A stretch of 64,000 bases of DNA from Shewanella aestuarii (GTDB lineage: Bacteria; Pseudomonadota; Gammaproteobacteria; Enterobacterales; Shewanellaceae). Made by a program: the position numbers and the translations under genes. Numbering within the stretch: the stretch's first letter is position 1; each line of letters starts with the position of its first letter. The stretch is from contig NZ_BMOT01000010.1 in the NCBI RefSeq assembly GCF_014647215.1, forward strand, positions 62,001 to 126,000, given 5' to 3'. The notes below the pieces were generated by a model, which saw only the letters and a program-made list of their open reading frames with translations, did not search any database and was not told where the DNA came from. Positions 55,133-64,000 of the stretch are shown piece after piece.

Positions 55133-55389
55133 GATTCATTAATTCCTTGGGACACAACTGCCCGTCAAATCTACAATCGAACAAAAGGTAAACGACTGTT
55201 TTAAACAAATGACTGATATTTGTATGCTAAACAGTCAACAGGGTGTAATAAACTTGTAGCTAACTCTATAATTTTACGTTAACTTGAAACTAGCTAAGGG
55301 CTAAAATAAGTCCTTATGGTCATGATTGGACTATTGTGACCAATTTTTGGGGAAAACAAAATTATTACAACAAGATTTGGGGAAAAAAG

Positions 55390-57888
55390 ATGAAAAGACT
55401 CATTTTGGGTGTTGCTATTGCATCTGCTCTAGGGCTAACAGGTTGTTCGGAAGAAAGCTTTAATGAAGCTAAAGAAAGTGCCACTCCTTTAGTGCCTGTG
55501 TCTCATATGCAGTTTGATCCTGCCAATGGCAAACTTCCATTACCAAACGATTTACTCTTTAGCGGTACCACTGATGGTACGTTAAATATTCCTGGTGAAA
55601 ATGGTATTGATTATGTTAATCCTCAATTAGCCTTGGGGGCACTTGATGGTTGGTCAACCACTTCGCCTATTACTGTTACCGTAGAATTAGCCAAAGATAC
55701 CGACGGTACTATGCTTACTCTTGATGCTGCATCAGTGTTTCAACCTGGCGCAGTGAGAGTCTTTGAAGCTACTGTCGGCGGCGCATTATCCAGTGACCCT
55801 GAATGTAAGGCTGCAGCATCTGTCTCAGCATGTAAGGTCGGCAACGAGCTTACCTTCGGCGTCGACTTTGTTTCTAAAGCTTCAGGTAATAAAGTGGCTA
55901 TTGTGCCACTTAAACCCCTTAAAGCGGGTCAATCATATCTTTATGCAACAACTGATCTTATTCAGGACTCATTGGGTCGTGGTATTGCACCATCAACCAC
56001 TTATGGTTTGTTAAAGTTAGATATTGACGTAAACCCTCTAGAAACGGCTGCGCAGTTACAGCTTCAAGGATTAGTGAATAGCTATGAAAAAGGCATGGCG
56101 GCAGAACATGGTGTTGACCCTGCATCAATCAGTTTCTCTGGCTTGTTTACGACTCAATCAGTAAAAGATGTATATGAAACAACTAAATTACTGATGGCGG
56201 GTAAAGATCCTTACAAGCCATCATTTGTGCAAACTCCGACGCCAATGCCAAATGGTGCTGGTGGTGTTGTTACTGTTGCCCAAGCGGCCGGATTAACGCC
56301 AGCAGACGGCGCTGCATATGTGGTGTCAAGTTTAGCCGATGTCTATACCGCAGCAATTAAAGTTCCAATTTATGGTAGCTGTTCATCAACGGGTTGCTTA
56401 AGTCCTGAGTTTGAGCCATTAATCAATGGTCGCTGGTTTGCTCAAGGTGATAGCCCAGTATCAGTGTTATTGGCGCTTCAGTCAGGCAAGTTAGGCCAAG
56501 CAAACTTTGCTCAACAAGCTATTGGTTTTGGCATTGACCCAAGTGCCGCGCTTGCTAATCCAGCGTTACTAGCCGGTTATCCTTGGAAGTTAGATGACGG
56601 CACAAGTGCTGATCCGACTAAACATTTAACTAAGTTTAACCCGATTCCAAAAATCATGAGTTATGAAACGGTTCCTGTATTGATTGCTATGCCTAATGCT
56701 CAAAAAGTAGCAGCATTCCAAGCAACTCAAGGTTTGAACTTTATTCCGCCAACCAATGGCTGGCCAACCAACATTGCTTTGCATGGTCTAGGTGGTGGTA
56801 AAGAGATGGCGTTAGCTTATGCTGGCTCTTATGCTGCGATGGGGATTGCAACGATTGCGATTGATATGCCATTGCATGGCGCACGTTCATTTGGCAACGA
56901 TGGTACTGGAGCATATATTATTTCAGCTACTGATCCAGCTTATGGTGCGGTAGTAGGTGATACCAATAAATTTAAAAATGGTAATCCATTAGTATTTGTC
57001 AACATTGCAAGCACATTATCGGTGCGTGATAACTTCCGCCAGGCGACAATGGACCATTTAGCCTTGCGTTTGTTATTAACGGGTATGTACTCGCAAATTG
57101 CACAAGCGGGCGGTCAGCAAGTATTTGACATCAGTAAAATCAGTGCTCAGGGATTAAGCTTAGGCGGTATTGTTGGAACAACATTCTCTACCTATGCCAG
57201 TTCAGGTTTAGTTGACCCTGCATCAGGTACTCAATTACCTAATGCTTATGGTTTAACGGCTTCATCGTTAGTGGCTCCAGCGGGTGGTTTAGCGGGTGCC
57301 TTTGCTGGTTCAGCAACTTTTGGTCCAGTATTGTTTGATAACATAAGTAAGTCAGACACTTTCATGGCTTTGGTTAATGCTGCTAATAAGGTTCCTGGTT
57401 ATGAAGAGGGAACCCCTGAGTACGACGCGCTGGTGCAAGCTGTTTATGCTGAGTTTTTACCGACTTTCGCCTTTGCGGTGCAAACGGCAGTTGATAGTGC
57501 AGATCCTGTGAACCACGGTGCTAAGTTAGCGGCAACAGGCTTACCTGTTCACTTAATCGAAGTGGTTGGTGATGGCGCGGGTAACTTACCAGACCAAACA
57601 TTACCTAATTCGGTGGAAGGTTTCCCACTATCAGGTACTGAGCCATTGATCTCATCATTAAAATTAGCCTGTGTTGACTCAACTGCAGCGGGTTCTGGTG
57701 CAGTAAGATTCTCTAAAGGACATCACAGTTCGATTGTTAGCCCAAGAGAAACTTCGGCAACTGATGGCATGGCTGCACAAGCGACTGCTGAAATGCAATC
57801 GCAGGTGGCAATGTTTGCTCGCTCTGCGGCTTTAGGTAGTGCGACAGTTGTGGTATCCGATAGCGATGTGATCCAAAGTTGTAACTAA
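55390..57888 (+). CDS. Surface lipase of the VolA / Pla-1 / cef family
   Basis: The protein from ATG 55390 (GGGG upstream) has 832 residues and starts with a lipoprotein signal ending LTGC (Cys18). The N-terminal 400 residues are beta-rich; an alpha/beta-hydrolase part follows with the oxyanion-region HGLGGGKEMALAYAG and the nucleophile Ser590 in GLSLGG. HG in PLHGARSF and a late His (KGHHSSIV near 780) complete a plausible triad. This matches Vibrio VolA, a surface-exposed lysophospholipase, and the Aeromonas Pla-1 lipases. It probably releases fatty acids from external phospholipid. Confidence 0.88.
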   Translation: MKRLILGVAIASALGLTGCSEESFNEAKESATPLVPVSHMQFDPANGKLPLPNDLLFSGTTDGTLNIPGENGIDYVNPQLALGALDGWSTTSPITVTVELAKDTDGTMLTLDAASVFQPGAVRVFEATVGGALSSDPECKAAASVSACKVGNELTFGVDFVSKASGNKVAIVPLKPLKAGQSYLYATTDLIQDSLGRGIAPSTTYGLLKLDIDVNPLETAAQLQLQGLVNSYEKGMAAEHGVDPASISFSGLFTTQSVKDVYETTKLLMAGKDPYKPSFVQTPTPMPNGAGGVVTVAQAAGLTPADGAAYVVSSLADVYTAAIKVPIYGSCSSTGCLSPEFEPLINGRWFAQGDSPVSVLLALQSGKLGQANFAQQAIGFGIDPSAALANPALLAGYPWKLDDGTSADPTKHLTKFNPIPKIMSYETVPVLIAMPNAQKVAAFQATQGLNFIPPTNGWPTNIALHGLGGGKEMALAYAGSYAAMGIATIAIDMPLHGARSFGNDGTGAYIISATDPAYGAVVGDTNKFKNGNPLVFVNIASTLSVRDNFRQATMDHLALRLLLTGMYSQIAQAGGQQVFDISKISAQGLSLGGIVGTTFSTYASSGLVDPASGTQLPNAYGLTASSLVAPAGGLAGAFAGSATFGPVLFDNISKSDTFMALVNAANKVPGYEEGTPEYDALVQAVYAEFLPTFAFAVQTAVDSADPVNHGAKLAATGLPVHLIEVVGDGAGNLPDQTLPNSVEGFPLSGTEPLISSLKLACVDSTAAGSGAVRFSKGHHSSIVSPRETSATDGMAAQATAEMQSQVAMFARSAALGSATVVVSDSDVIQSCN

Positions 57889-57919
57889 TCATAACAATTT
57901 AATGTTCTAATTGTTTAAG

Positions 57920-57944
57920 AACCCAGCATAAGCTGGGTTTTTTA
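57920..57944 (+). terminator. Terminator after the lipase gene
   Basis: AACCCAGC (57920-57927) pairs perfectly with GCTGGGTT (57932-57939) around ATAA, followed by a T-run. Confidence 0.9.
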
Positions 57945-58003
57945 TTGTTTGCTTATCAATGGATATTGGTAAACTAAGTTATTATTTTTTTGCGGAGTGA
58001 ATT

Positions 58004-59014
58004 TTGGACTTTTTAATTGAATACGGTATGTTTCTCGCTAAAGCGGTAACCATAGTTATTGCGATTGTGGCAGTGGTGATTGTGGTTGTAGCCAGTGGCA
58101 TGAAAAATAAAACAGATAAAGGCGAGCTTAAGCTTACTGATTTAACGGATGAGCTAAAGCAATTAAAGCATGATTTAAAGCATGAGATTTTGTCTAAAAA
58201 GCAGCTGAAAGCTTATGAAAAGGAAGTCAAAGCAGCAGAAAAAATCGCAGAGAAAGAAGACAAATCACCTAGTAAAGTGTATGTCATCGATTTTAAAGGC
58301 AGTATTGATGCTGGTGAAGTGGCATCTTTACGTGAAGAAATTACCGCTATTTTAACGATTGCAGAAAAAGGCGATCAAGTGTTGATCAATGTAGAAAGTG
58401 GTGGTGGAATGGTGCATGGCTATGGTCTCGCGTCAAGCCAACTAGATCGTCTGCGTCAAGCCGATATTCCTTTTACTGTATGTATTGACAAAGTTGCCGC
58501 CAGTGGTGGCTACATGATGGCCTGTGTTGCTAATAAGATTATTGCCGCGCCCTTTGCCATTGTTGGCTCTATTGGTGTGGTTGCCCAATTGCCCAACTTT
58601 AGCCGTTTACTGAAAAAGCATGAAATCGATTATGAACAACATACTGCAGGTAATTTCAAGCGCACCTTAACCGTGTTTGGTGAAAACACCGATGAGGGGC
58701 GTGAAAAGTTCCAACAAGAGTTAGAAGAAACCCACGTGCTATTTAAGCAATTTGTTAGTCATTATCGCCCTGAGCTAGATTTAGAAAAAGTGGCAACCGG
58801 TGAACACTGGTATGGTAAACAGGCTCTTGATTTGGGCTTGGTAGATGAAATTGCCACCAGTGATGATGTGGTGCTTTCATTGGCCAAAGAGCATCAAGTT
58901 TTTAAATTGAAATACCAAATGAGAAAAAAACTGGCTGATAAAATAGCCCATGGAGCATCACTTTCGGTATCGAGTGTCGTTAACAAACTGGCTGAGTTTA
59001 ATCGGGTGCTCTAA
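58004..59014 (+). CDS. sohB: Inner-membrane peptidase SohB (S49 family)
   Basis: SohB is a signal-peptide-peptidase-like serine protease. The TTG start at 58004 has GGAG six bases upstream. A membrane helix fills residues 8-30, then a charged coiled region (about 40-85) and the protease domain. The nucleophile is Ser167 in VAASGGYMMACVA; the partner Lys is in GNFKRTL near 219. At 336 residues the length is near that of E. coli SohB. It is followed after 8 bases by an AraC-type gene. Confidence 0.94.
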   Translation: MDFLIEYGMFLAKAVTIVIAIVAVVIVVVASGMKNKTDKGELKLTDLTDELKQLKHDLKHEILSKKQLKAYEKEVKAAEKIAEKEDKSPSKVYVIDFKGSIDAGEVASLREEITAILTIAEKGDQVLINVESGGGMVHGYGLASSQLDRLRQADIPFTVCIDKVAASGGYMMACVANKIIAAPFAIVGSIGVVAQLPNFSRLLKKHEIDYEQHTAGNFKRTLTVFGENTDEGREKFQQELEETHVLFKQFVSHYRPELDLEKVATGEHWYGKQALDLGLVDEIATSDDVVLSLAKEHQVFKLKYQMRKKLADKIAHGASLSVSSVVNKLAEFNRVL

Positions 59015-59022
59015 GGTCAAAT

Positions 59023-60063
59023 ATGCTTAAACAAGGCGGCTATAACCCAAACCTCATGGTCGGAGATCAATGTTACCCGGCCTTTGAATTACGCAATTTG
59101 TTACTGTTCATCCAGCAAGAGCTAGGTGATGGCTTGGTGCAAACCATTTGCCAACAAATTGGGGTAGGAATGGTTGAATTAGCCGCTAGTCAATTTGTTT
59201 ATGTATGGCAGGTCGATTTTGCGTTAGAGTCACTTCGCATGCATAGCTCCCATGACATGGGGGCTAAGTTAGGTGCAAGTTATCAAGTCGAAAGCTTAGA
59301 TGTGTTAATACCGTATCTAGATCAATTTGACACCTTGGGTGATTGCTTACAGTTTGTCGTTAAGAATCCTGAGTTAGTCGGCAGTTTTACTGATAGTCTT
59401 ATTCGAGCCGATGGTAATAAATTATGGGTTCGTTGGCTAAATACGGGCAAAGCAGACATTACAAAGTATTCATTTCAGTTTCAGCATAGCATTTGTTCAT
59501 TAATTGGTTTAGCACGGCAATTAGCGGGCAAGCACATTGTGGTAAGTGATATACATTTAGCTGAGTTTCAGCAAGATAGTGGTGTTGATAACAAACATTT
59601 TTTGGCTGATTTTACCGGTGCAAATGTGTGCTATGAACAAAATTATTTTGAATGGAGCATTGAAATTGATTGGTTATCACTGCCGATAAACTATGCGTTT
59701 AACCCGCAAAATTCGACTAATCAACGTCCGCATACACCTTCTTTGATTGAAGCGGTTTTACAACAATTACGTCGTTCCATGCCTGAGGTGCCAACCTTGC
59801 TGGAAATGGCAGAAATGATGCACATGAGTGATCGAAGCTTACGCCGAAAGCTAGCTTCTGCAGGCAGTAGTTATCAAAAATTAGTCGATCAGGTGCGATG
59901 CCAATTAGCAATAAAAATGATTTTGTCAGATAAAATGCATGCTGAGGATATTGCTGACATCATGGGATACAGTGATGTTAGCCATTTTAGGCAAAGCTTT
60001 AAACATTGGTTAGGTTACCCTCCAGGATATTTTTTACGTCAAAACGTATCCGATAAGTCTTAA
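59023..60063 (+). CDS. AraC-family regulator with arabinose-binding-type N-terminal domain
   Basis: Residues 20-210 resemble the PF12625 ligand domain (GAKLGASYQVESLDVLIPYL, then VRWLNTG). The C-terminal helix-turn-helix pair is EVPTLLEMAEMMHMSDRSLR and HAEDIADIMGYSDVSHFRQS, followed by WLGYPPGYFLR. Regulators of this type often sense fatty-acid-like or quorum-type ligands in related bacteria. The neighbouring surface lipase and cytochromes could be targets. Co-transcription with sohB is likely. Confidence 0.88.
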   Translation: MLKQGGYNPNLMVGDQCYPAFELRNLLLFIQQELGDGLVQTICQQIGVGMVELAASQFVYVWQVDFALESLRMHSSHDMGAKLGASYQVESLDVLIPYLDQFDTLGDCLQFVVKNPELVGSFTDSLIRADGNKLWVRWLNTGKADITKYSFQFQHSICSLIGLARQLAGKHIVVSDIHLAEFQQDSGVDNKHFLADFTGANVCYEQNYFEWSIEIDWLSLPINYAFNPQNSTNQRPHTPSLIEAVLQQLRRSMPEVPTLLEMAEMMHMSDRSLRRKLASAGSSYQKLVDQVRCQLAIKMILSDKMHAEDIADIMGYSDVSHFRQSFKHWLGYPPGYFLRQNVSDKS

Positions 60064-60197
60064 TTTCAGTTGTATCATAGATAATGGATGCATTTATATC
60101 CCGTGCTGAGGTTCATTACCGTGTAAAACTCATATTAAAATTGCGCAGTAAGTTTGCGTCAGCTTTCTCCTAATGACTTAAATTCGTAGACACAAAC

Positions 60198-60220
60198 AAA
60201 CCCTCACAAGGGTCAGATTT
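60198..60220 (-). terminator. Possible terminator of the cytochrome operon
   Basis: On the minus strand a short stem ACCCT/AGGGT with loop TGTG is followed by TTGTTTG. The stem is only five pairs, so the call is weak. Confidence 0.4.
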
Positions 60221-60253
60221 GTTCATATCCATCTGGATTTTCAGTTTTAATGC

Positions 60254-61477
60254 TTATTGGCAATTTCCTAAGCTAGGGGGCAATGAGTCAATCCAGCGCT
60301 TAATCAACGCAGCACCTTCTTCATGAATTACCTCGCGGCCAATAGGCGGCATTCTATCTTTGGGCGAAGATAATACCTGCCTTTCATGAATTATCGAACG
60401 CTCACCATTGCCGGGCACTATGTCGTAAGCTAGGCCATTGGGGCCACCATCCCATCCTGGTGGCTGTTTGCAAATACCATATTCAAAGGTGGTGTGGTCA
60501 ACATCAAAGCTTAATCTCAGGCCTGAAATACTGGCAAAACCTTGTGGGTTATGGCAATGGGCACAGTTGATGTCTAAATAGCCTTTTGCGCGTGCGGTTA
60601 AATCTTTGCTATTTTCGTTAAGCGCAAATGATTGCGGTGCGTCAGTTAAGTTTAGTTGTTGTAGCCATCCTTTATTTTCAAATAGTTGTAGTTGATTAAC
60701 CTCTTGGCCGCTAGCAAGCTTAATATTTCTATTTAGCGCATATGCTTTCAGGCCTATGGGCTTTATTTGACTGGTTTGGGGTGATGTCACTTGATGGCAT
60801 ATTTTGCATTCAGCCTTACTTGGGATGTGATATTCAAATTGAATGACCTCACCCTGATTATTCATTTGGTGTTCAATATTGGCACCTGCAATCAGTAATG
60901 TGGCTTGTTGATTTTTCCACTGATATGTCAATGCCGTCCAGCCGGTTTCTCTGTGGATTAGTAGCCGTGTTTCTATCAATATCTCGTTTTCACTGCCACT
61001 TAGACTTGTGTCGTACGGAAGGGCAAAGGTTTTCACTAACACAGAGCCTACAGGTGGTGTCATACGTTCATTGGCTTGGTAATTGAATGACAGTCCCTGT
61101 GGAATAAACAAAAATCGGTATTTACTGGCATAGTTAGAAAAAAGTTCAGTAGATAACTGATATAAATGTCCCGGTGTTCTTGGGGATGCTGTTGGCACGC
61201 TGGGGTCGATAAACAGACTGTAGTCGGCTAAATCATCACAATCTTTATTCATTAATGCTTGCCAATTTACTTCAGTGGTTTGACTTTTACACACATCATC
61301 TGTGGTGGGTGGATTGATAATGGGAGGCGAAACCACTGGCGGAATATCTGTTACGGGTGGTGAATTAGTGTCACTGTTTCCACCACAACCACTAAAACAG
61401 CTTAAAAATATCAACACAAGTATCCAAAGATAATGGCCAGTGTTTAAAGATGCGCAGGGTGAGTTAGGTATTGCCAT
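60254..61477 (-). CDS. SO2930-family diheme c-type cytochrome (lipoprotein)
   Basis: The 407-residue protein begins at ATG 61477, with GGAGGA five bases before; the frame also runs from GTG 61489. The signal sequence carries a lipobox FSGC (Cys31), followed by a Pro-rich linker (about 38-60). Two heme c motifs are seen: CKICH at 224-228 and CAHCH at 305-309. A family segment YRFLFIPQGLSFNYQANE and a C-terminal PKDRMPPIGREVIHEEG are shared with the second cytochrome to the right. Probably a surface or outer-membrane redox protein; partner and function unknown. Confidence 0.85.
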   Translation of the reverse strand: MAIPNSPCASLNTGHYLWILVLIFLSCFSGCGGNSDTNSPPVTDIPPVVSPPIINPPTTDDVCKSQTTEVNWQALMNKDCDDLADYSLFIDPSVPTASPRTPGHLYQLSTELFSNYASKYRFLFIPQGLSFNYQANERMTPPVGSVLVKTFALPYDTSLSGSENEILIETRLLIHRETGWTALTYQWKNQQATLLIAGANIEHQMNNQGEVIQFEYHIPSKAECKICHQVTSPQTSQIKPIGLKAYALNRNIKLASGQEVNQLQLFENKGWLQQLNLTDAPQSFALNENSKDLTARAKGYLDINCAHCHNPQGFASISGLRLSFDVDHTTFEYGICKQPPGWDGGPNGLAYDIVPGNGERSIIHERQVLSSPKDRMPPIGREVIHEEGAALIKRWIDSLPPSLGNCQ

Positions 61478-61492
61478 ATGATCCTCCACATA

Positions 61493-61518
61493 ACAAAGCC
61501 GGGTTTCCCCGGCTTTGT
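61493..61518. terminator. Strong hairpin between the two cytochrome genes
   Basis: ACAAAGCCGGG (61493-61503) pairs perfectly over 11 bases with CCCGGCTTTGT (61508-61518). No T-run follows on the minus strand (TTATGTGG), so it may protect the upstream mRNA or cut down, rather than stop, read-through into the gene at 60254-61477. Confidence 0.65.
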
Positions 61519-61539
61519 GTCAGTCATAAAATGTGTTAT

Positions 61540-64000
61540 TTAAGAACAGCTTGCGGCAGGTAAGCGTTTAATCCACTCGCTGATCAATGCAACCCCTTCT
61601 TGATGGGACAAGCTTCGACCAATTTCAGGCATACGATCACCTGGATTGTTGCTTTCCATGCGGAAGTGAAGAATAGATTCCGCAGGCTTGCCTGGAACCA
61701 CATCAAAACCTAAATTGCCACCACCATAAGCTACAGGTGATTTACAAGTACCATGCGAGAATCCCGCATCGTCAGTATAGGCTCGCCAGTATTCAAGCTT
61801 TAAGCCTGTGTTTGACGCATTGCCTTCAGGACGATGACAGTGGGCACAGTTAATATCTAAATAGCCTTTTGCGGCTTGCATTAATTGTGTATCTGTCATG
61901 TTGGTAATACTGCTTTCATCACCATCTTGATATTGAGGCACACTGTCAACCTGAGTTAAATCAGGGACGCCTTGTAAAATACCGGCGGCTTGCCATTTAG
62001 ATAATTGGTTCATTGTGCCATCAGCGTAAGCGTAATCACGATTTAAATGACGTGCTTTAGGGCCGATAGGAACAAACACTGCGTTACTGTCAGAATCGGC
62101 TTTAAATTGGTGACATTGTTTACACTGGTTCATGCTAGGCACAACATAATCAAAGTTTAAATCTTCTCCTTTATGGGTGATTTTTTTACCTTGAATAGCA
62201 CCAGCTTTAGCAAGAACTGCATCAGACTTGTCTGATTTCCACACATAAGGTAAGGCACTCCAACCTGTTGCACGATGAATTAATAATCGTGTTTCGACTA
62301 AATCTTCATTGGCAAAACCACGATTATTGGTATTATCAGGTAATGCGAAGGTCTTAGTAATGACGCTACCTACGGGGAAGTCGAATGACTCATTTGCGCT
62401 GTAATCAGCTTTGGTTCCCTCTGGCACATAGACAAAGCGATACTTGCTGGCATGATCAGTAAATAACGGAGTATTTAAATCATAGGGTAAGCCACCTGAG
62501 TTAGCTGCCGCCGTTGGATTTTTCATGTCCGCAAATAAGTTGTAATCAGATAGGTTAGGGCAGTTTGCTTTAAGCAGCGCATCCCAATTAACGTTACTTC
62601 CCTTAGCTTCACAAAGGCTTAAATCACCATCACCCACTAAACCGCCTTCACCTTCGCCAATCGTTCCCCCTCCGCCAACTAAGGTACCGCCATCACAACC
62701 CGCAGTATCATCATCGACACCACAACCAAAGATCTCATCACCAAAGGTCACCGTATGAACCGGTAAGCTAACCTGCGAACAGGCTAATAAATCAGTTTGT
62801 GGCGCTTGATAAAGGGTGTCCGGAATGTTCATGTCACTGTTGGAGTTTGCAAATAAGCGGCCTACACTGACATCGCCATTATTAGTGATACACACGTTAT
62901 CGCTGCCATCCGTTGCAAAGGGTAACTCTTGTAAACCAAGGTAAGCCGCGGTGCCATTATTTGATAGTGCTTCTCCTAAGCCATCATACAAAATGCCTGG
63001 TAATTTTCCGTGGGTGAGTACATAGGCTTTGATAATATCATCTATCAGATAACCTTTTGGTTTTGAGCCGTAATCAGTAATGAGGTTATCGTGAATGTGA
63101 ATATTACGTGGGGTTGGGCGCCAGCCATCACTAATGGCTTGTCCTGGTTGACCGTAGTTACCGACAAAACTACTAATATCAGGTTCAGCAATGAAGAAAC
63201 TGGTGACAGTTAGCCCCAGTGTATCGTGATTAGTGATTTCATTATTAAACACTTCAACATTGTCAGTGGATAAAATAATCACCCCAGTACCCGGCGGAAC
63301 AATATGTACACCTGCAGGATTAGATGAAGCATTAGCAAAGTTTAAGGTGTTGTTATCATGTACTTTGTTATTAAATACACGCACGCTAGATCCGTATCTG
63401 TGATTGTTGATCGGTAAGTCGAACACTAAAATACCGCCCGTATTACCTACAGCTTCATTGTCATAGACATCAGCGTATTTAGAGTTTTCAATTTCGATAC
63501 CGGCTACGTTCTCTTTGGCAATGTTACGACGTACCACAATGTATTCAGACTGGCCGACATAAATACCGGCATCGGCGCTGCCACGCACATAGGTATCTTC
63601 AATGAGAATGTTCTCACACTCAACCGGATATAACCCATAAGCGCCATTATCCTGGTCCAGTTCGCCTTCCCAAATAGTGGCTAAGCGACGCAAAATAATT
63701 CCATTGGTATTTTTAAGTTTTATGCCATTATTTTTAGCTTCGTTAACCGACAAATCTTGGATGATAATGTTCACTGCATTTTGAACGAATATACCGTCAC
63801 CTGAGTTAGCTTCTGAGAAGTCTAAGATGGTTTCATTCATGCCATAACCCATGATGGTGACATTTTTAGCAAAGGTGCCATCACCATCAACGTCGCCATC
63901 AAATAGTAATGTGGATTGGATTTTAAAGTTACCTTTGGGCAGTACGATGACGTCACCCGATTGCGCATTAATTAACGCTTCTTGAATACTAATACTCAGG
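61540..64000 (-). CDS. Parallel beta-helix protein fused to an SO2930-type diheme cytochrome (5' end missing)
   Basis: The frame is open through the right edge; the start lies outside the window. In the roughly 820 visible residues, the first 410 or so are a right-handed parallel beta-helix (short repeats such as IIIQDLSVNEAKNNGIKLK and IEIENSKYADVYDNEA) of the kind annotated as a separate protein next to SO2930-type cytochromes. A Gly/Glu-rich linker (GGGGTIGEGEGG) follows. The last 340 residues are a diheme cytochrome paralogous to the gene at 60254: CKQCH at 62110-62124 and CAHCH at 61834-61848, with YRFVYVPEGTKADYSANE. Likely exported; function unknown. Confidence 0.85.
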   Translation of the reverse strand, partial: LSISIQEALINAQSGDVIVLPKGNFKIQSTLLFDGDVDGDGTFAKNVTIMGYGMNETILDFSEANSGDGIFVQNAVNIIIQDLSVNEAKNNGIKLKNTNGIILRRLATIWEGELDQDNGAYGLYPVECENILIEDTYVRGSADAGIYVGQSEYIVVRRNIAKENVAGIEIENSKYADVYDNEAVGNTGGILVFDLPINNHRYGSSVRVFNNKVHDNNTLNFANASSNPAGVHIVPPGTGVIILSTDNVEVFNNEITNHDTLGLTVTSFFIAEPDISSFVGNYGQPGQAISDGWRPTPRNIHIHDNLITDYGSKPKGYLIDDIIKAYVLTHGKLPGILYDGLGEALSNNGTAAYLGLQELPFATDGSDNVCITNNGDVSVGRLFANSNSDMNIPDTLYQAPQTDLLACSQVSLPVHTVTFGDEIFGCGVDDDTAGCDGGTLVGGGGTIGEGEGGLVGDGDLSLCEAKGSNVNWDALLKANCPNLSDYNLFADMKNPTAAANSGGLPYDLNTPLFTDHASKYRFVYVPEGTKADYSANESFDFPVGSVITKTFALPDNTNNRGFANEDLVETRLLIHRATGWSALPYVWKSDKSDAVLAKAGAIQGKKITHKGEDLNFDYVVPSMNQCKQCHQFKADSDSNAVFVPIGPKARHLNRDYAYADGTMNQLSKWQAAGILQGVPDLTQVDSVPQYQDGDESSITNMTDTQLMQAAKGYLDINCAHCHRPEGNASNTGLKLEYWRAYTDDAGFSHGTCKSPVAYGGGNLGFDVVPGKPAESILHFRMESNNPGDRMPEIGRSLSHQEGVALISEWIKRLPAASCS

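Noticed and set aside
1..64000. CRISPR arrays, insertion sequences or prophage
   Set aside because: No regularly spaced repeats, transposase or phage structural genes were seen on reading the window and its frames.

Overview
The window looks like chromosome of a Shewanella species, or a close relative in the marine Alteromonadales. The GC content is low. The gene neighbourhoods mnmC-fabB, folD-tRNA-tig-clpP-clpX-lon-hupB-ppiD, fabV-sapFDCBA-pspF/pspABC-ycjXF and sohB-AraC fit that group, as do the TTG starts and protein sequences. I assign this from protein recognition and gene order only; no search was run.

Layout. (1) 1-1300 is accessory DNA: the end of a small gene, a good integron attC site (168-227), a cassette-type gene for a membrane protein of unknown function, and two diverged copies of a repeat. 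(2) 1339-9434 is housekeeping: tRNA modification (mnmC, miaE), fatty-acid synthesis (fabB), a YohC-like membrane protein, lpxH, ppiB and cysS. (3) 9463-30128 is the most interesting part: an exopolysaccharide locus with its own regulators. Three minus-strand operons encode (a) a STAS protein, outer-membrane export lipoprotein, chain-length regulator and polymerase/ligase; (b) a flippase and a GT2 glycosyltransferase; (c) an unusual TagA-polyprenyl-phosphate sugar transferase fusion, a nucleotidyltransferase fusion, and TagD-like and TagB-like proteins that point to glycerol phosphate in the product. Each operon is preceded by a sigma54-type -24/-12 element, and 60-90 bases further upstream lies a related TGCAA-rich element. 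The regulators follow: an RsbW-like kinase, a receiver-PP2C phosphatase, a hybrid histidine kinase and a sigma54-dependent response regulator. Parts and logic resemble the syp locus of Vibrio fischeri, with SypE split into two genes and a teichoic-acid-like set of enzymes.

(4) 30212-40523 carries folD, a tRNA-Pro/Arg/His cluster, trigger factor, ClpP, ClpX, Lon (behind a sigma32-like promoter), HU-beta and PpiD: a protein folding and degradation block. (5) 40685-53681 carries an AraC/GyrI-type regulator, fabV, the sapABCDF transporter, and the phage-shock genes pspF and pspABC with ycjX and ycjF. (6) 53820-64000 carries a ComEA-like HhH protein, a YciK-type dehydrogenase, a VolA/Pla-1-type surface lipase, sohB, another AraC regulator, and two paralogous diheme cytochromes. 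One of these is fused to a parallel beta-helix domain and runs off the right edge.

Most intergenic gaps end in clear intrinsic terminators, several shared by convergent genes. I found no rRNA, CRISPR array, transposase or prophage.
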